From NCBI RefSeq assembly GCF_025567625.1, contig NZ_JAOQJC010000001.1:124001-188000 (forward strand): a DNA stretch of 64,000 nucleotides, written 5' to 3'. The position numbers were made by a program, and so were the translations under genes. Positions within the stretch are counted from its first letter, which is position 1; each line of letters starts with the position of its first letter. Below are positions 1 to 8,956 of this stretch, one piece after another. This DNA is from Paenibacillus sp. J5C2022. GTDB taxonomy: Bacteria; Bacillota; Bacilli; Paenibacillales; Paenibacillaceae. The notes below the pieces were generated by a model. The model was not told the DNA's origin. It made no database searches and saw only the letters and a list, made by a program, of their open reading frames with translations.

Positions 1-248
1 TGCTGGAGGCCGGCGTAACAAGGCTTCGTCCGATTCTGATGACGGCAATCGCGACGGTCGGCGCTTTGCTGCCGCTCGCACTCGGCTTCGAATCCGGCGG
101 CCTTATCTCCAAGGGAATGGCGGTAACGGTAATTGGCGGTCTGACCAGCTCGACGCTTCTTACGCTCATTATTGTTCCGATTGTGTACGAATTCCTGAAC
201 CGGAAGAAGGACAAGAAGAGAGCGCTGGCTGCCGGGCAGCAAGCTTAA
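1..248 (+). CDS. RND-type efflux permease, C-terminal end (partial)
   Basis: The gene enters from the left edge and is read from base 3. The visible 81 or so residues begin with a LEAGVTRLRPILMTA segment, the conserved stretch before the last transmembrane helices of AcrB/HAE1-type resistance-nodulation-division exporters. Two hydrophobic segments follow, and the protein ends in a short basic cytoplasmic tail (NRKKDKKR). The family pumps drugs or solvents out of the cell by proton antiport. The upstream part, including any membrane-fusion partner, lies outside the window, so substrate and operon cannot be judged. A terminator follows at once. Confidence 0.85.
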   Translation, partial: LEAGVTRLRPILMTAIATVGALLPLALGFESGGLISKGMAVTVIGGLTSSTLLTLIIVPIVYEFLNRKKDKKRALAAGQQA

Positions 249-285
249 TAAGCCGAAGCATGCAATAAGCGTGCTTAACAATGAG

Positions 286-328
286 GCAAGTCCCACGGAT
301 TTTAATCTGTGGGGCTTGCTTTCGTATT
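286..328 (+). terminator. Intrinsic terminator after the RND permease
   Basis: An 11-bp stem (GCAAGTCCCAC pairing with GTGGGGCTTGC, one G-T wobble) with a short loop is followed by a T-rich tail. It lies about 40 bases after the permease stop codon. Confidence 0.75.
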
Positions 329-397
329 TGTTGATGATGCGGAAGCGGAATGCGTCGTCGCAGCTGATGCGAACAATTTTGCCAAGGCAGGCGCTTT

Positions 398-420
398 TAT
401 ACCGGTATAGCTGTTATACT
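398..420 (+). promoter_or_regulatory. 12-bp palindrome next to a -10-like box
   Basis: TATACCGGTATA at 398-409 is a perfect palindrome. It ends five bases before TATACT (415-420), which resembles a sigma-A -10 element. No good -35 element is seen 17 bases upstream. The arrangement would suit a repressor or activator site for the dehydrogenase gene at 468, but this is only inference. Confidence 0.3.
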
Positions 421-467
421 GTTGGATAAGCTGGAAAATCGTATGATGAGTGAAAAGGAAGTGGATA

Positions 468-1355
468 ATGATGTTCAGTCCGGATCAAACAACAATAGGT
501 TTCATAGGCATCGGTGTCATGGGGACCAGTATGGCTACTCATCTTCATCATGCGGGTTATGAGGTGCATCTCTATACGCGTACAAAAGCAAAAGCTCAGC
601 CCTTGCTGGAGAAAGGAATGCACTGGGCTGATTCCCCGAGCGAATTAGCGAAGCAATGTCAATGCATCGTGACGATCGTCGGTTATCCTCGGGATGTTGA
701 AGAGGTCTATCTGGGGGAGGATGGCTTGCTGAATCATGCATCGCCTGGTTGCGTTCTTATTGATATGACAACGTCCAGTCCCTTGCTCGCCAAGCGAATC
801 TACAAGGCAGCGGCAGAGAAGGGCATGCATGCACTGGATGCGCCGGTATCCGGTGGAGATGTAGGTGCAAGAAACGCTGCGCTGTCCATCATGGTAGGGG
901 GCGACGCCGAGGCGTTCCGGCAAGCGGAGCCGATTCTGCGGCTAATGGGCAGCAATATTATACGGCAAGGCGAAGCCGGCGCCGGGCAGCATACGAAGAT
1001 GGTGAACCAGATTGCGATTGCATCCAATATGATTGGCGTGTGCGAGGCGCTGGTCTATGCCAAGTCGGCCGGTCTCGATCCGGCATCGGTGCTGAAGAGC
1101 ATAGAGACGGGGGCGGCGGGAAGCTGGTCGCTGCAGCATCTTGCTCCGCGTATAATTGCGGGCAGGTTCGAACCGGGCTTCTTCGTCAAGCATTTCATCA
1201 AGGATATGGGAATCGCCTTGCAGTCTGCTGAAGAAATGGCTATTCGTCTCCCGGGTCTCGAACTTGCGAGGAAGCTGTATGGCGAGTTGGCGGATGCGGG
1301 GTTCGGGGATGAAGGCACACATGCGTTGTATAAATTGTGGGAGATGAACAAATAG
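468..1355 (+). CDS. NAD(P)-dependent oxidoreductase, 3-hydroxyisobutyrate dehydrogenase family
   Basis: The 295-residue product is a full-length beta-hydroxyacid dehydrogenase. An N-terminal Rossmann motif GFIGIGVMG lies near residue 12. A substrate-loop motif DAPVSGGDVGARN lies near residue 125. The helix GAGQHTKMVNQI near residue 172 carries the conserved catalytic lysine. The family oxidises 3-hydroxyisobutyrate, tartronate semialdehyde or similar substrates with NAD(P), and the sequence alone does not fix the substrate. ATG 468 is chosen because AAGGAAG lies seven bases upstream; a GTG at 450 in the same frame lacks a good ribosome site. The gene stands alone between a terminator and vanW. 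Confidence 0.88.
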   Translation: MMFSPDQTTIGFIGIGVMGTSMATHLHHAGYEVHLYTRTKAKAQPLLEKGMHWADSPSELAKQCQCIVTIVGYPRDVEEVYLGEDGLLNHASPGCVLIDMTTSSPLLAKRIYKAAAEKGMHALDAPVSGGDVGARNAALSIMVGGDAEAFRQAEPILRLMGSNIIRQGEAGAGQHTKMVNQIAIASNMIGVCEALVYAKSAGLDPASVLKSIETGAAGSWSLQHLAPRIIAGRFEPGFFVKHFIKDMGIALQSAEEMAIRLPGLELARKLYGELADAGFGDEGTHALYKLWEMNK

Positions 1356-1377
1356 CAATCGGGATGGGGGAGCGACA

Positions 1378-2217
1378 TTGCGTAACACGTCCAGGCATCG
1401 TCCGATCCGACGGTCAAGGCTGCGATTATGGGCGGGAAAGTGGTGGTATACCGGTCGGCGATATTGGCATTGGCTTAGCGATCGCTCTGTGACAGCAAGA
1501 AGGAAGGAGCAGACTAGATTGCCATACAGCCATATTCGGCACGAGACGCCGTACGTGCGCCAGCTGCGTCAGGTGGAGCGATGGATTCATACGAATAAAA
1601 TCATAAACTTGCGATTGGCGGCGGAGCGATTGGACGGCTTGCTGCTGCAGCCCGGCGAAACGTTCTCTTACTGGCGTACGATCGGCAAGCCGACTCGCCG
1701 CAAAGGTTATGTAGAAGGTATGATCCTCTTCTATGGCGGATACAAAACGGGAATAGGAGGCGGCTTGTGCCAGCTCTCCAATCTGATCTATTGGATGACG
1801 CTCCACACTCCGCTTACCGTTACGGAGAGGCACAGGCACAGCTATGATGTGTTTCCCGATGCGGGCAGAACCCAGCCGTTCGGCAGCGGAGCGACTTGCG
1901 CCTACAACTATCTCGATCTGCAAATCCGCAACGATTCGCCCCATGTCTATCAGCTCTGCTTAACCGCGGCGGAACATACGCTTAAGGGAGAGTGGCGTTC
2001 TGCTCAGCCACCGTCTTATCGTTACGAAATCTATGAAAGGGAGCATCGCATCCTGTCGCAGCCATGGGGAGGTTATATGCGCTGCAATGTGATCGCGCGG
2101 AGAATATGGAATTCGGACAATGAGTTGATCGGGGACGAATATGTCACGAGGAACGAGGCGTTGATGATGTATTCGCCTATGCTGGGAGAGAATGACGTAC
2201 GGCGGCAAGCGGAATAA
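1378..2217 (+). CDS. VanW family protein
   Basis: This 279-residue protein carries the VanW domain, with the hallmark GGGLCQLSNLIYWM near residue 125 and a following HRHSYDVFPD segment. VanW was named from the vanB glycopeptide-resistance cluster, but its biochemical role is unknown and most homologues lie outside resistance loci. No other van genes are present, so a resistance role is not supported. The TTG start at 1378 follows a strong GGGGGAG site. The N-terminus is very basic and has no clear signal peptide, which makes this a short, probably cytoplasmic or peripheral form. Confidence 0.85.
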   Translation: MRNTSRHRPIRRSRLRLWAGKWWYTGRRYWHWLSDRSVTARRKEQTRLPYSHIRHETPYVRQLRQVERWIHTNKIINLRLAAERLDGLLLQPGETFSYWRTIGKPTRRKGYVEGMILFYGGYKTGIGGGLCQLSNLIYWMTLHTPLTVTERHRHSYDVFPDAGRTQPFGSGATCAYNYLDLQIRNDSPHVYQLCLTAAEHTLKGEWRSAQPPSYRYEIYEREHRILSQPWGGYMRCNVIARRIWNSDNELIGDEYVTRNEALMMYSPMLGENDVRRQAE

Positions 2218-2292
2218 GAGACGGATGAGAGAGGCAAACTAGGGGACGATCAGCAAAGAGCAGCAATGCCGTTATACAGGAGGTCGTTCCAT

Positions 2293-2637
2293 ATGATCAA
2301 GCAAGTCGTCTTGAAAGCGATCATGTTATACATCAGCTTGTCCATGCAAGGCGGTCATCCCGATGATACAGCTGTTCTGTTCGCCCAGCCGTCCTATGCC
2401 GAGTGGGGGAGAGTAGCGATGGAGGAAACGGCCAAAGCTTATCAAGGCGCCTCTATTGTCGACTACAAATATGAGGGGCGGCAGACGGGCGCGTCAGGCG
2501 AAGCCAAGGAAGTGTTCCGATTATGGCTGCGCCAAGACGAACGGGAATTTGCCGTACGGGTAACCGTAACGGTAGAGACATCTAGGGACCGTTTGGTAAA
2601 TGTCAAGCTTGAGCAGCTAACGTCCAGGGGTGAATGA
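2293..2637 (+). CDS. DUF3889 domain-containing secreted protein
   Basis: The 114-residue product begins with a basic and hydrophobic segment of about 35 residues that resembles a signal peptide. The rest has the DUF3889 pattern: AEWGRVAMEETAKAY, then VDYKYEGR, then EVFRLWLRQDEREFAVRVTV. Small exported proteins of this family occur in Bacillales and have no assigned function. ATG 2293 is preferred over an upstream in-frame ATG at 2266 because AGGAGGT lies eight bases before it. It precedes the large envelope locus but is separated from it by about 150 bases. Confidence 0.75.
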   Translation: MIKQVVLKAIMLYISLSMQGGHPDDTAVLFAQPSYAEWGRVAMEETAKAYQGASIVDYKYEGRQTGASGEAKEVFRLWLRQDEREFAVRVTVTVETSRDRLVNVKLEQLTSRGE

Positions 2638-2792
2638 CTACGATTGAATCAACATATGCCAGCACTCCGAATGTTTGCCAGATTGCGCAGCGGGTGCTGG
2701 CTGTTTTCGTATGAATGCGGAAACAATTCGTTCCTTTACGGCGTTAATAGTATACAGATAGAGATGAGAGGAGAAGGGGGGAAAGAAGTAAG

Positions 2793-5177
2793 ATGCGAAC
2801 AAGAAGCCAAAGTCGAATTACAGCCATTCTCATCGCGCTCGTCGCAGCCATGGGCTGCCTCATCCTGCTGCAAGGTACAACTCATGCGGATAAGAGCAGT
2901 ATCGGGATAGAATCGAAGGTTGCCGCAGGATATCAAGGGATGTATGAGCTCGGTCAGTGGTATCCCGTTCGTATTAGCTTGACGAACAGATCCGATCGGC
3001 ACTTGCAAGGCGAGCTTGTATTCTCTACGTATTCGACGGAATACGGCGCATCGGATTATGTGGTGGAGACGGAACTGCCGATGGAATCGGAGGTTGAAGT
3101 CGTCATTGGCGTTCCTGGCATGAACCTGGACAAAGAGAATAATACCATTCGCTTCTTCGAGCATTCCTACAAGGAAGGCAAGTCAATTCCGATCAACGGG
3201 GATACCTATGCGACGGGTCGTTCCGTAACCGGCAATTATGTGATTGGCGTTGTATCGCGCGATCCTGATACATTCAACTTCATGCCTGCGCTCAATCAGC
3301 GCGGTTATTCCATAGCCGTCATTCCCATGCAGACGGAGGAGCTGCCTGACGAGGCGACGATGCTGGCCATGTTCGATACAATCGTACTTAACGATGTCGC
3401 TACCGGCAATTGGGACTCATCGCATGTAGCCGCTGTCAAGGAATGGGTGGCGATGGGGGGCACATTAGTGTTGTCGGGCGGTTCGGGTTATGCGAAGACT
3501 GCAGAGGCATTCCAGGAGATGGCTCCTGTTACGGGAAGCGGTACCATTGTCATTGAGAACCCGTCGGCAATTGCTGCGGCAGGCGGTACGGAGACGAAGC
3601 TGTCGGCTCCGATAACCGTGTCCGTCGGCGAACAGAAGAGCGGCTCCGTTAAATTGACAGAAGGTGGTATCCCGATCGCTGTTCATCATCAATACGGCTT
3701 CGGTAGCGTCATCTATGCCGCATTCGATGCTTCCCTGGAGCCGATGGCTTCCTGGCCGGGCAGCGCGATGCTATGGGCGAAGCTGCTGCAAGGCTCGTCA
3801 TCGGTGCTGCAGTTGAACGTTTCTACGAAGAGTGGAGACAATATGCTCTATTCCATGAATCAGTGGATAGACACGTTCCCTACGATTAAGCCGCCGAGCT
3901 TCTCTCTGCTGCTGCTGCTGTTCTGCATCTATATTCTTATCGCCGCTCCGCTGTTGTATGTGCTGCTATCGCGGCTCGACAGGCGGGAATGGGCTTGGTG
4001 GATTATTCCTTCGCTGGCAGTTGTCATGGGAGCGGCTGTATTGTATGTCGGGGCGGGAGACAAACGCGTGCCGTCCGCCCATTCCATTGAGGTCATCCGG
4101 CTGTCGAACGACGGTCATGCCGTCAGCTATGGCGGTGCCGGCGTCTTCTCGCCAACCGGAGGAACCGTTACGATGCAGTTCGCAGATGAGCGGATGCTCC
4201 GCTTATACGGCAACGATAACTCCTTCGGCGGAGGCCTGTCTGGAAGCGGCAATCATCAAGTACTGCAGGGGAGTCATGCCGTCAGCGCCAGATGGCATAA
4301 CGTGCCTTACTGGTCGACGCGGAAGGTATGGATGGAGCTTAAGCTTATGTCTCCGGAGCAATCAGGAAGCTTGCAGGCGGAATTCGCGCCGGGCAGCGGA
4401 GGCCTGAAGCTGAAGGTAACGAATCGTACAATCGACGACTTGCACGATGTGGCGCTGCTGATGAACGGTTCCGTTCTGCCGATCGGCAGCTTGCTGCGCG
4501 GTGAAAGCGGAGAAGTCACCTTATCCGGAACGGCTGCTTCAGCAGGCAATTATCAATATTTTCAATACGGCGATACTATGTTCCCTTATCCGAATGGCGC
4601 GCAAGTTGACGAAAACTATAGGCAGCGAGATATGATCAATTATTTGATGAACGATTATTCCGGCGGACTCATGCCGAACGAACCGACGATCGTCGCGATC
4701 AGTGAAGTTGAAGCAAGCCCGTTCACGATGAACGGCAAGGCGGTCAAGTCTGACAATTTGCGCTTATGGCTGTACGAGCTTGACGAAATGGAGACGTCAG
4801 CCAGCGGCTTGAACCCTGAAGAGACATTAGAGCCTGTTATCGTATCCAGCTCGCTGGAAAGCATGGAGCAAATGCGGAAGGGCGCGCTTATTGTAGGAAA
4901 GGGCGAGTTGATCATGGAATACTTGGTGCCTGACGATACGGCGGATTTAGAGGCCGTTCATATTAAGTATCCAACAACGCTCAAGCAGCCCGGCGTTCAA
5001 TTTACGATCTGGCATGAAGCAGGCGCGGAGTGGGTGGAGCTTCAGGAAGGAGAACTGCCCGAGCCAAGGCAATATATCATTGAGGGTCATACCATCCGAG
5101 TAAAGCTGGAATCGACAGTCCATCAGGAGACGACGCTTCCTCAGATTGCGATTAAGGGGGCGATGGGCAATGAATGA
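2793..5177 (+). CDS. Large secreted/membrane protein with GATase1-like fold, first gene of the envelope locus
   Basis: The 794-residue protein starts with a clear signal peptide (basic start, hydrophobic core, TTHA cleavage region near residue 32). Residues about 35-120 look like a beta-rich extracellular domain. Residues about 150-300 resemble a class I glutamine-amidotransferase-like sheet (IVLNDVATGNW, then GGTLVLSGG) without an obvious catalytic cysteine. Two hydrophobic helices lie at about 370-430, and another beta-rich region follows. No enzymatic role is visible. Its stop overlaps the start of the ABC ATPase gene, so the two are almost certainly co-translated. A purine-rich ribosome site precedes ATG 2793. 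The name and function are unknown to me; an ABC-exporter accessory role is inferred from context. Confidence 0.8.
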   Translation: MRTRSQSRITAILIALVAAMGCLILLQGTTHADKSSIGIESKVAAGYQGMYELGQWYPVRISLTNRSDRHLQGELVFSTYSTEYGASDYVVETELPMESEVEVVIGVPGMNLDKENNTIRFFEHSYKEGKSIPINGDTYATGRSVTGNYVIGVVSRDPDTFNFMPALNQRGYSIAVIPMQTEELPDEATMLAMFDTIVLNDVATGNWDSSHVAAVKEWVAMGGTLVLSGGSGYAKTAEAFQEMAPVTGSGTIVIENPSAIAAAGGTETKLSAPITVSVGEQKSGSVKLTEGGIPIAVHHQYGFGSVIYAAFDASLEPMASWPGSAMLWAKLLQGSSSVLQLNVSTKSGDNMLYSMNQWIDTFPTIKPPSFSLLLLLFCIYILIAAPLLYVLLSRLDRREWAWWIIPSLAVVMGAAVLYVGAGDKRVPSAHSIEVIRLSNDGHAVSYGGAGVFSPTGGTVTMQFADERMLRLYGNDNSFGGGLSGSGNHQVLQGSHAVSARWHNVPYWSTRKVWMELKLMSPEQSGSLQAEFAPGSGGLKLKVTNRTIDDLHDVALLMNGSVLPIGSLLRGESGEVTLSGTAASAGNYQYFQYGDTMFPYPNGAQVDENYRQRDMINYLMNDYSGGLMPNEPTIVAISEVEASPFTMNGKAVKSDNLRLWLYELDEMETSASGLNPEETLEPVIVSSSLESMEQMRKGALIVGKGELIMEYLVPDDTADLEAVHIKYPTTLKQPGVQFTIWHEAGAEWVELQEGELPEPRQYIIEGHTIRVKLESTVHQETTLPQIAIKGAMGNE

Positions 5178-6141
5178 AGGACAGGAGCATGCTGCAGCAC
5201 GTCCGATGATCGAGATAACCGGCTTGAGAAAGAGCTTTGGTGCTTTCCAGGCGTTGAAAGGAATACATCTGAAGATTGATAGAGGCACAGTGTTCGGATT
5301 CGTCGGTCCCAACGGGGCCGGAAAATCGACCACGATGTCGATCCTGGCTACGCTGCTTGCCCCTGACGAGGGGGTTGCACGGGTCGATGGACTGGATGTG
5401 ACGGAGCATCCGCACGAGGTGCGCAAAAGAATCGGTTATATGCCGGATTTCTTCGGCGTATACGACCAGTTCAAAACCGTGGAATATTTGCATTTCTACG
5501 GGGCCAGCTATGGCATTCCGAGGGCTGAGCGCGAACAGCTGATTCCTCAGCTGCTGGAGCTTGTCAATTTGAGCGACAAGCGTGACGCCTACGTGGACTC
5601 TCTGTCCCGCGGCATGAAGCAGAGGCTGTGTCTGGCCCGCTGCCTCGTGCATGATCCGGCGCTGCTCATCCTCGACGAGCCGGCATCCGGACTCGATCCG
5701 AGGGCACGGATTGAGATGAGGGAGATTTTGAAAGAATTGAAGGCAATGGGCAAAACGATTCTCATTTCTTCGCATATTTTGCCTGAGCTCGCGGAAATGG
5801 TGGATGAGATCGGCGTAATTGAGCACGGACAGCTGGTGGCGGTCGGCCATGTGGGAGATATCCAAAACCGGCTGCGCACAAAGCGTTTTCTTCATATCCG
5901 TCTTCTGGAACGGCTGGAAGAAGCGGAGAAGCTGCTGCTGGCATGTGAGCATGTGAACCGGGTATTGCGCGATGAACGCGGTATTCGCATTTATTTCGGC
6001 GGCGGCGACGAAGAACAGGCCAAGTTGCTGAACCAATTGATGGCCGAAGGGTTTCGCGTCGTGTCGTTCAGCGAGGCGCAGACGAACCTGGAAGACGTAT
6101 TTTTGGAGATTACGAGAGGAGGCGATGTGGAGCATGCATGA
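5170..6141 (+). CDS. ABC transporter ATP-binding protein
   Basis: This 323-residue ABC-2-type exporter ATPase has Walker A GPNGAGKST near residue 50, the signature SLSRGMKQR near residue 145 (LSRGM in place of LSGGQ), and Walker B LLILDEPASGLDP. An H-loop in SSHILPEL and a C-terminal regulatory extension follow. It powers export together with the permease that follows. ATG 5170 overlaps the previous stop by eight bases; AAGGGGG upstream is the likely ribosome site, and a TTG at 5146 in frame is less likely. The gene also overlaps the permease start. The substrate is not evident. Confidence 0.93.
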   Translation: MNEGQEHAAARPMIEITGLRKSFGAFQALKGIHLKIDRGTVFGFVGPNGAGKSTTMSILATLLAPDEGVARVDGLDVTEHPHEVRKRIGYMPDFFGVYDQFKTVEYLHFYGASYGIPRAEREQLIPQLLELVNLSDKRDAYVDSLSRGMKQRLCLARCLVHDPALLILDEPASGLDPRARIEMREILKELKAMGKTILISSHILPELAEMVDEIGVIEHGQLVAVGHVGDIQNRLRTKRFLHIRLLERLEEAEKLLLACEHVNRVLRDERGIRIYFGGGDEEQAKLLNQLMAEGFRVVSFSEAQTNLEDVFLEITRGGDVEHA

Positions 6142-7051
6142 TCATCAACATGGGCTGAAGAAAAGCGACGTGAACTTGCGCCACTTGCTGATCAATCCCG
6201 TACTGAACAAGGAATTTCGGCTTCGCATGCGCTCGCCGCGGGCGATGTGGACGCTGTTTTTCTATTTGTTCGCCATCGGTCTTCTTACGTTTACCGCCGT
6301 TTTTTTGACGCAGGTCATATCCGGCAGATCCAACACCTTCAATCCGGATAGCGGAAGATTGTTGTTCATCTTTTTGAGTATGGCCCAGATGGGTCTGATC
6401 GCTTTCATGGCTCCAGGGCTGACGGCAGGCATCATCAGCGGCGAGCGCGAGAAGCAGACACTCAATCTGCTGCTTACGACGCAGCAGAGCTCGGCGACGA
6501 TTATTATCAGCAAGCTGGCGGCTTCATTAAGCTTCATGGTGCTCGTGGTGCTAAGTACGATTCCGATGTACAGCATTGTGTTTCTGTACGGCGGAGTGTC
6601 TCCGAAGCAGCTTGTATTCGTGTTTCTGTATTATCTCTTTCTCATGCTGGTGCTCGGCTCGTTCGGCATCATGTTCTCCACGCTGTTCAAGCGGACGATG
6701 CTGTCGGTCATTGTGACCTACGGGGTGACGTTGTTCCTGTTCGCGGGCACGATCGTCATTTATTTACTCCTTCAGGCGTTCTTGCAGCAATCGTCCGTGC
6801 AGTATGGTGCAGTCAGCTTCTGGATGGGTCATGTGATGGCCTTGAATCCCGCAGCCGCCCTGTACAGTCTGTTCGACTCAACCTTCTCAGACAGTATCTA
6901 TCGTTCCATCAGATGGGGCGGTGGCAGCGTCCAGTCTGCACCGCTTCAGCTGTGGCAGCTGTTCCTGATCGTCTACTCTGTTCTTATCGCGCTGGCATTA
7001 TGGACTGCCATTCGCAAGCTGCGTCCCAGCCTGAAACGGAGAAGAAGGTAA
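6134..7051 (+). CDS. ABC-2 type transporter permease
   Basis: This protein of about 305 residues has six hydrophobic segments. The ABC-2 hallmark stretch GIISGEREKQTLNLLLTT lies after the second, where these permeases contact the ATPase. A basic C-terminal tail (LKRRRR) is probably cytoplasmic. The start overlaps the ATPase stop (ATGCATGA). The GAGAGGAGG site lies 11 bases before ATG 6134 and only two before ATG 6125, so 6134 is preferred. With the ATPase it forms a complete half-size ABC exporter. The substrate is unknown. Confidence 0.9.
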   Translation: MHDHQHGLKKSDVNLRHLLINPVLNKEFRLRMRSPRAMWTLFFYLFAIGLLTFTAVFLTQVISGRSNTFNPDSGRLLFIFLSMAQMGLIAFMAPGLTAGIISGEREKQTLNLLLTTQQSSATIIISKLAASLSFMVLVVLSTIPMYSIVFLYGGVSPKQLVFVFLYYLFLMLVLGSFGIMFSTLFKRTMLSVIVTYGVTLFLFAGTIVIYLLLQAFLQQSSVQYGAVSFWMGHVMALNPAAALYSLFDSTFSDSIYRSIRWGGGSVQSAPLQLWQLFLIVYSVLIALALWTAIRKLRPSLKRRRR

Positions 7052-7084
7052 TGCCCAATTATCGAAGGCGGAGGTGGTATAACG

Positions 7085-8878
7085 ATGGAAGAGGATCGAT
7101 TGGCATTGCAGAAGCTGATTCGGCCCCTGCGCAGGAGACTGTTGTTCTTCCGCTGGCTGCGATGGTGTCTTATCGGGTTGAGCCTCGGCAGCGGAGCGGC
7201 GGCGTTCGTGCTGGCGGCGAGCCGGCTATGGCCTCTTCCTTATGCGAAGCTTATCGCTTGCGCGCTGCTGGTAACGGGACTTCTGGCGGCCTTCATCGCA
7301 GCTGTGCGAAGGGGAGTGTCTCTGCGTGAAGCGGCGAGGGTGATCGACAAAGGGGAGGCGGAAGACGCCGTATTGACGGCGATGGACAATATGAGAGAAG
7401 AGAGGGCTTGCAGCGAAGAAGAAGCGCGGATGCTGCTATGGCAACGGCAGGATGCTATTCGGGCGGTCGAGCGATTCGTCGCCAATCTGCCGCAGCGCGT
7501 GCCATGGCCGGCGTGGAGCACGTGGCGGCTGGGCGTATACAGCGTCTCGGCGCTGTATATGCTCCTATTGGTGCTGTTCCTCCTGCCGAATCCGATGGAT
7601 GAGCGGGCGACGGCGATGCTTGCCCTTCGGGAAAGAGCTGCACAGCTGGAGGAAGAGCTTGATGAGCTGATCGCTGAAGTAGATGAAGAGACGCTGCCGG
7701 ACGAGATGGAGGCGGAGCTGCTGCAGCCGCTGGAAGAGCTGAGAAGTCAGCTGCAGGATATGAACGCTGAAGGTAAGCTGGAAGAAGAGCTCCGGGAGGC
7801 GATAGAGGAGCTGGAGCAGCTCCGCAGCGAAGCGGAAACCGCAGTGAAGCGACTGGAAGCGGCAGCGGAGTCAATGCGCGATGAGCCGCAGCTCTCCGAT
7901 CTCGGTCAGGCTCTGCAAGACCGAGACATGACAGGCATGCAGCGGGCGATCGAAGCGCTTCGATCGGAGCTGCATGCCCTCGAGCCAGCGGAGCGCGAAG
8001 CGCTGGCGCAAGCATTGGAGCGGCTCGCTGCCGAGCAGCCGCTCCAGGAAGGCGCCGACGATGCGCTGTCGTCGGCGCTTCCGGCGGCGGCGCAGCAGGC
8101 GCGCGCCGCCGGAAGCGGCGGGGCGGCGACGGGCGAAGCCGCCCCGGGGAGCGGCGCGGACGACGGCCTCGCCGCGCTGGAGCAAGCGCTCGCCCATGGC
8201 ATGAGCCAGGGCGAGCTGGAGAGGCTGGCCCGTAGTGTGTCGGGCCAGCTTAGCCGCAGCGGTGGGCAGGTGCCCGCTGCGGGTGAATCGCCGCCGCCGG
8301 GACAGTCCGGTGGCGGTGATGGCGTCGCGCCCGGCAACGACGGCAGCATGCAGCCGGGAGCCGGCGACGGGGGCGTCTCCCGGGACGGTGATGGAGCAGG
8401 CGCTGAAGGCGTGAGCGAATCTGGCAATGGAGCAGGAGCTGGTACCGGCGCCGGAACTGGTAACGGTGCGGAATCTGGTACCGACGCTGGATCTGGCAAT
8501 GGAACAGGAGCTGGTACCGGTACAGGAACTGGCAATGGAGCAGGAGCTGATACCGGCGCCGGAACTGGTACCGGTACAGGATCTGGAGGTGCATCATCCG
8601 GCGGTGGTGCAGGCACGTCCAGCGGAAGCAGAACGATGGTAACGACGCCTCGTACGATGGCAGGGGAAGGTGAAGATCATTCGGATGGCGGGCCGTCTTC
8701 GGGCGGAGATATCAGCAACAGTGGACCATCCATAGGGAATGAGGGCGTATCGAGGCCGTATGAAGAGGTGTTTGGCGAGTATGCTCGTCAGGCTAGAGAG
8801 TCGCTTAGCCACAGCAGCTTGCCGTCCAGCATGCAGGAGAAGATAAAGCGCTACTTTGAGGCGATTCAGCCGGAGTGA
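7085..8878 (+). CDS. DUF4175-like membrane protein with coiled coil and Gly-rich low-complexity region
   Basis: The 597-residue product has two or three N-terminal membrane helices (about 25-85 and 155-175). A long acidic, coiled-coil-prone region follows (about 180-320, rich in Glu, Leu and Ala). Residues about 320-525 are low complexity, ending in GAGTGTGTG-type repeats encoded by a degenerate minisatellite (about 8390-8600). The C-terminal block EYARQARESLSHSSLPSSM, followed closely by a KRYFEAIQPE tail, resembles the conserved tail of DUF4175-like proteins that accompany MoxR/VWA genes. A GGAGGTGG site precedes ATG 7085. It closes the first half of the envelope locus; the repeat arrays begin right after it. 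Confidence 0.75.
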   Translation: MEEDRLALQKLIRPLRRRLLFFRWLRWCLIGLSLGSGAAAFVLAASRLWPLPYAKLIACALLVTGLLAAFIAAVRRGVSLREAARVIDKGEAEDAVLTAMDNMREERACSEEEARMLLWQRQDAIRAVERFVANLPQRVPWPAWSTWRLGVYSVSALYMLLLVLFLLPNPMDERATAMLALRERAAQLEEELDELIAEVDEETLPDEMEAELLQPLEELRSQLQDMNAEGKLEEELREAIEELEQLRSEAETAVKRLEAAAESMRDEPQLSDLGQALQDRDMTGMQRAIEALRSELHALEPAEREALAQALERLAAEQPLQEGADDALSSALPAAAQQARAAGSGGAATGEAAPGSGADDGLAALEQALAHGMSQGELERLARSVSGQLSRSGGQVPAAGESPPPGQSGGGDGVAPGNDGSMQPGAGDGGVSRDGDGAGAEGVSESGNGAGAGTGAGTGNGAESGTDAGSGNGTGAGTGTGTGNGAGADTGAGTGTGTGSGGASSGGGAGTSSGSRTMVTTPRTMAGEGEDHSDGGPSSGGDISNSGPSIGNEGVSRPYEEVFGEYARQARESLSHSSLPSSMQEKIKRYFEAIQPE

Positions 8879-8956
8879 AGAACTCGCTGTATGACTGTAC
8901 ATCAGGAATGTTTGTGTACGTTGTACGAAAATTCGTTATTACTTAGGCACTAAAGC

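Noticed and set aside
1378..2217. Glycopeptide resistance locus
   Set aside because: Only a VanW-domain gene is present; no ligase, dehydrogenase or dipeptidase of a van cluster is nearby.
2644..2910. Plus-strand frame of 88 codons
   Set aside because: It overlaps the signal-peptide region of the well-supported gene at 2793 in another frame and has no homology or ribosome site.
5152..6135. Minus-strand frame of 327 codons opposite the ABC ATPase
   Set aside because: It is an antisense shadow; the plus-strand frame has all ABC motifs and signals.
7906..8616. Minus-strand frame rich in Pro, Ala and Val
   Set aside because: It is the antisense of the Gly/Ala-rich region of the gene at 7085; its composition follows from GC-rich repeats.
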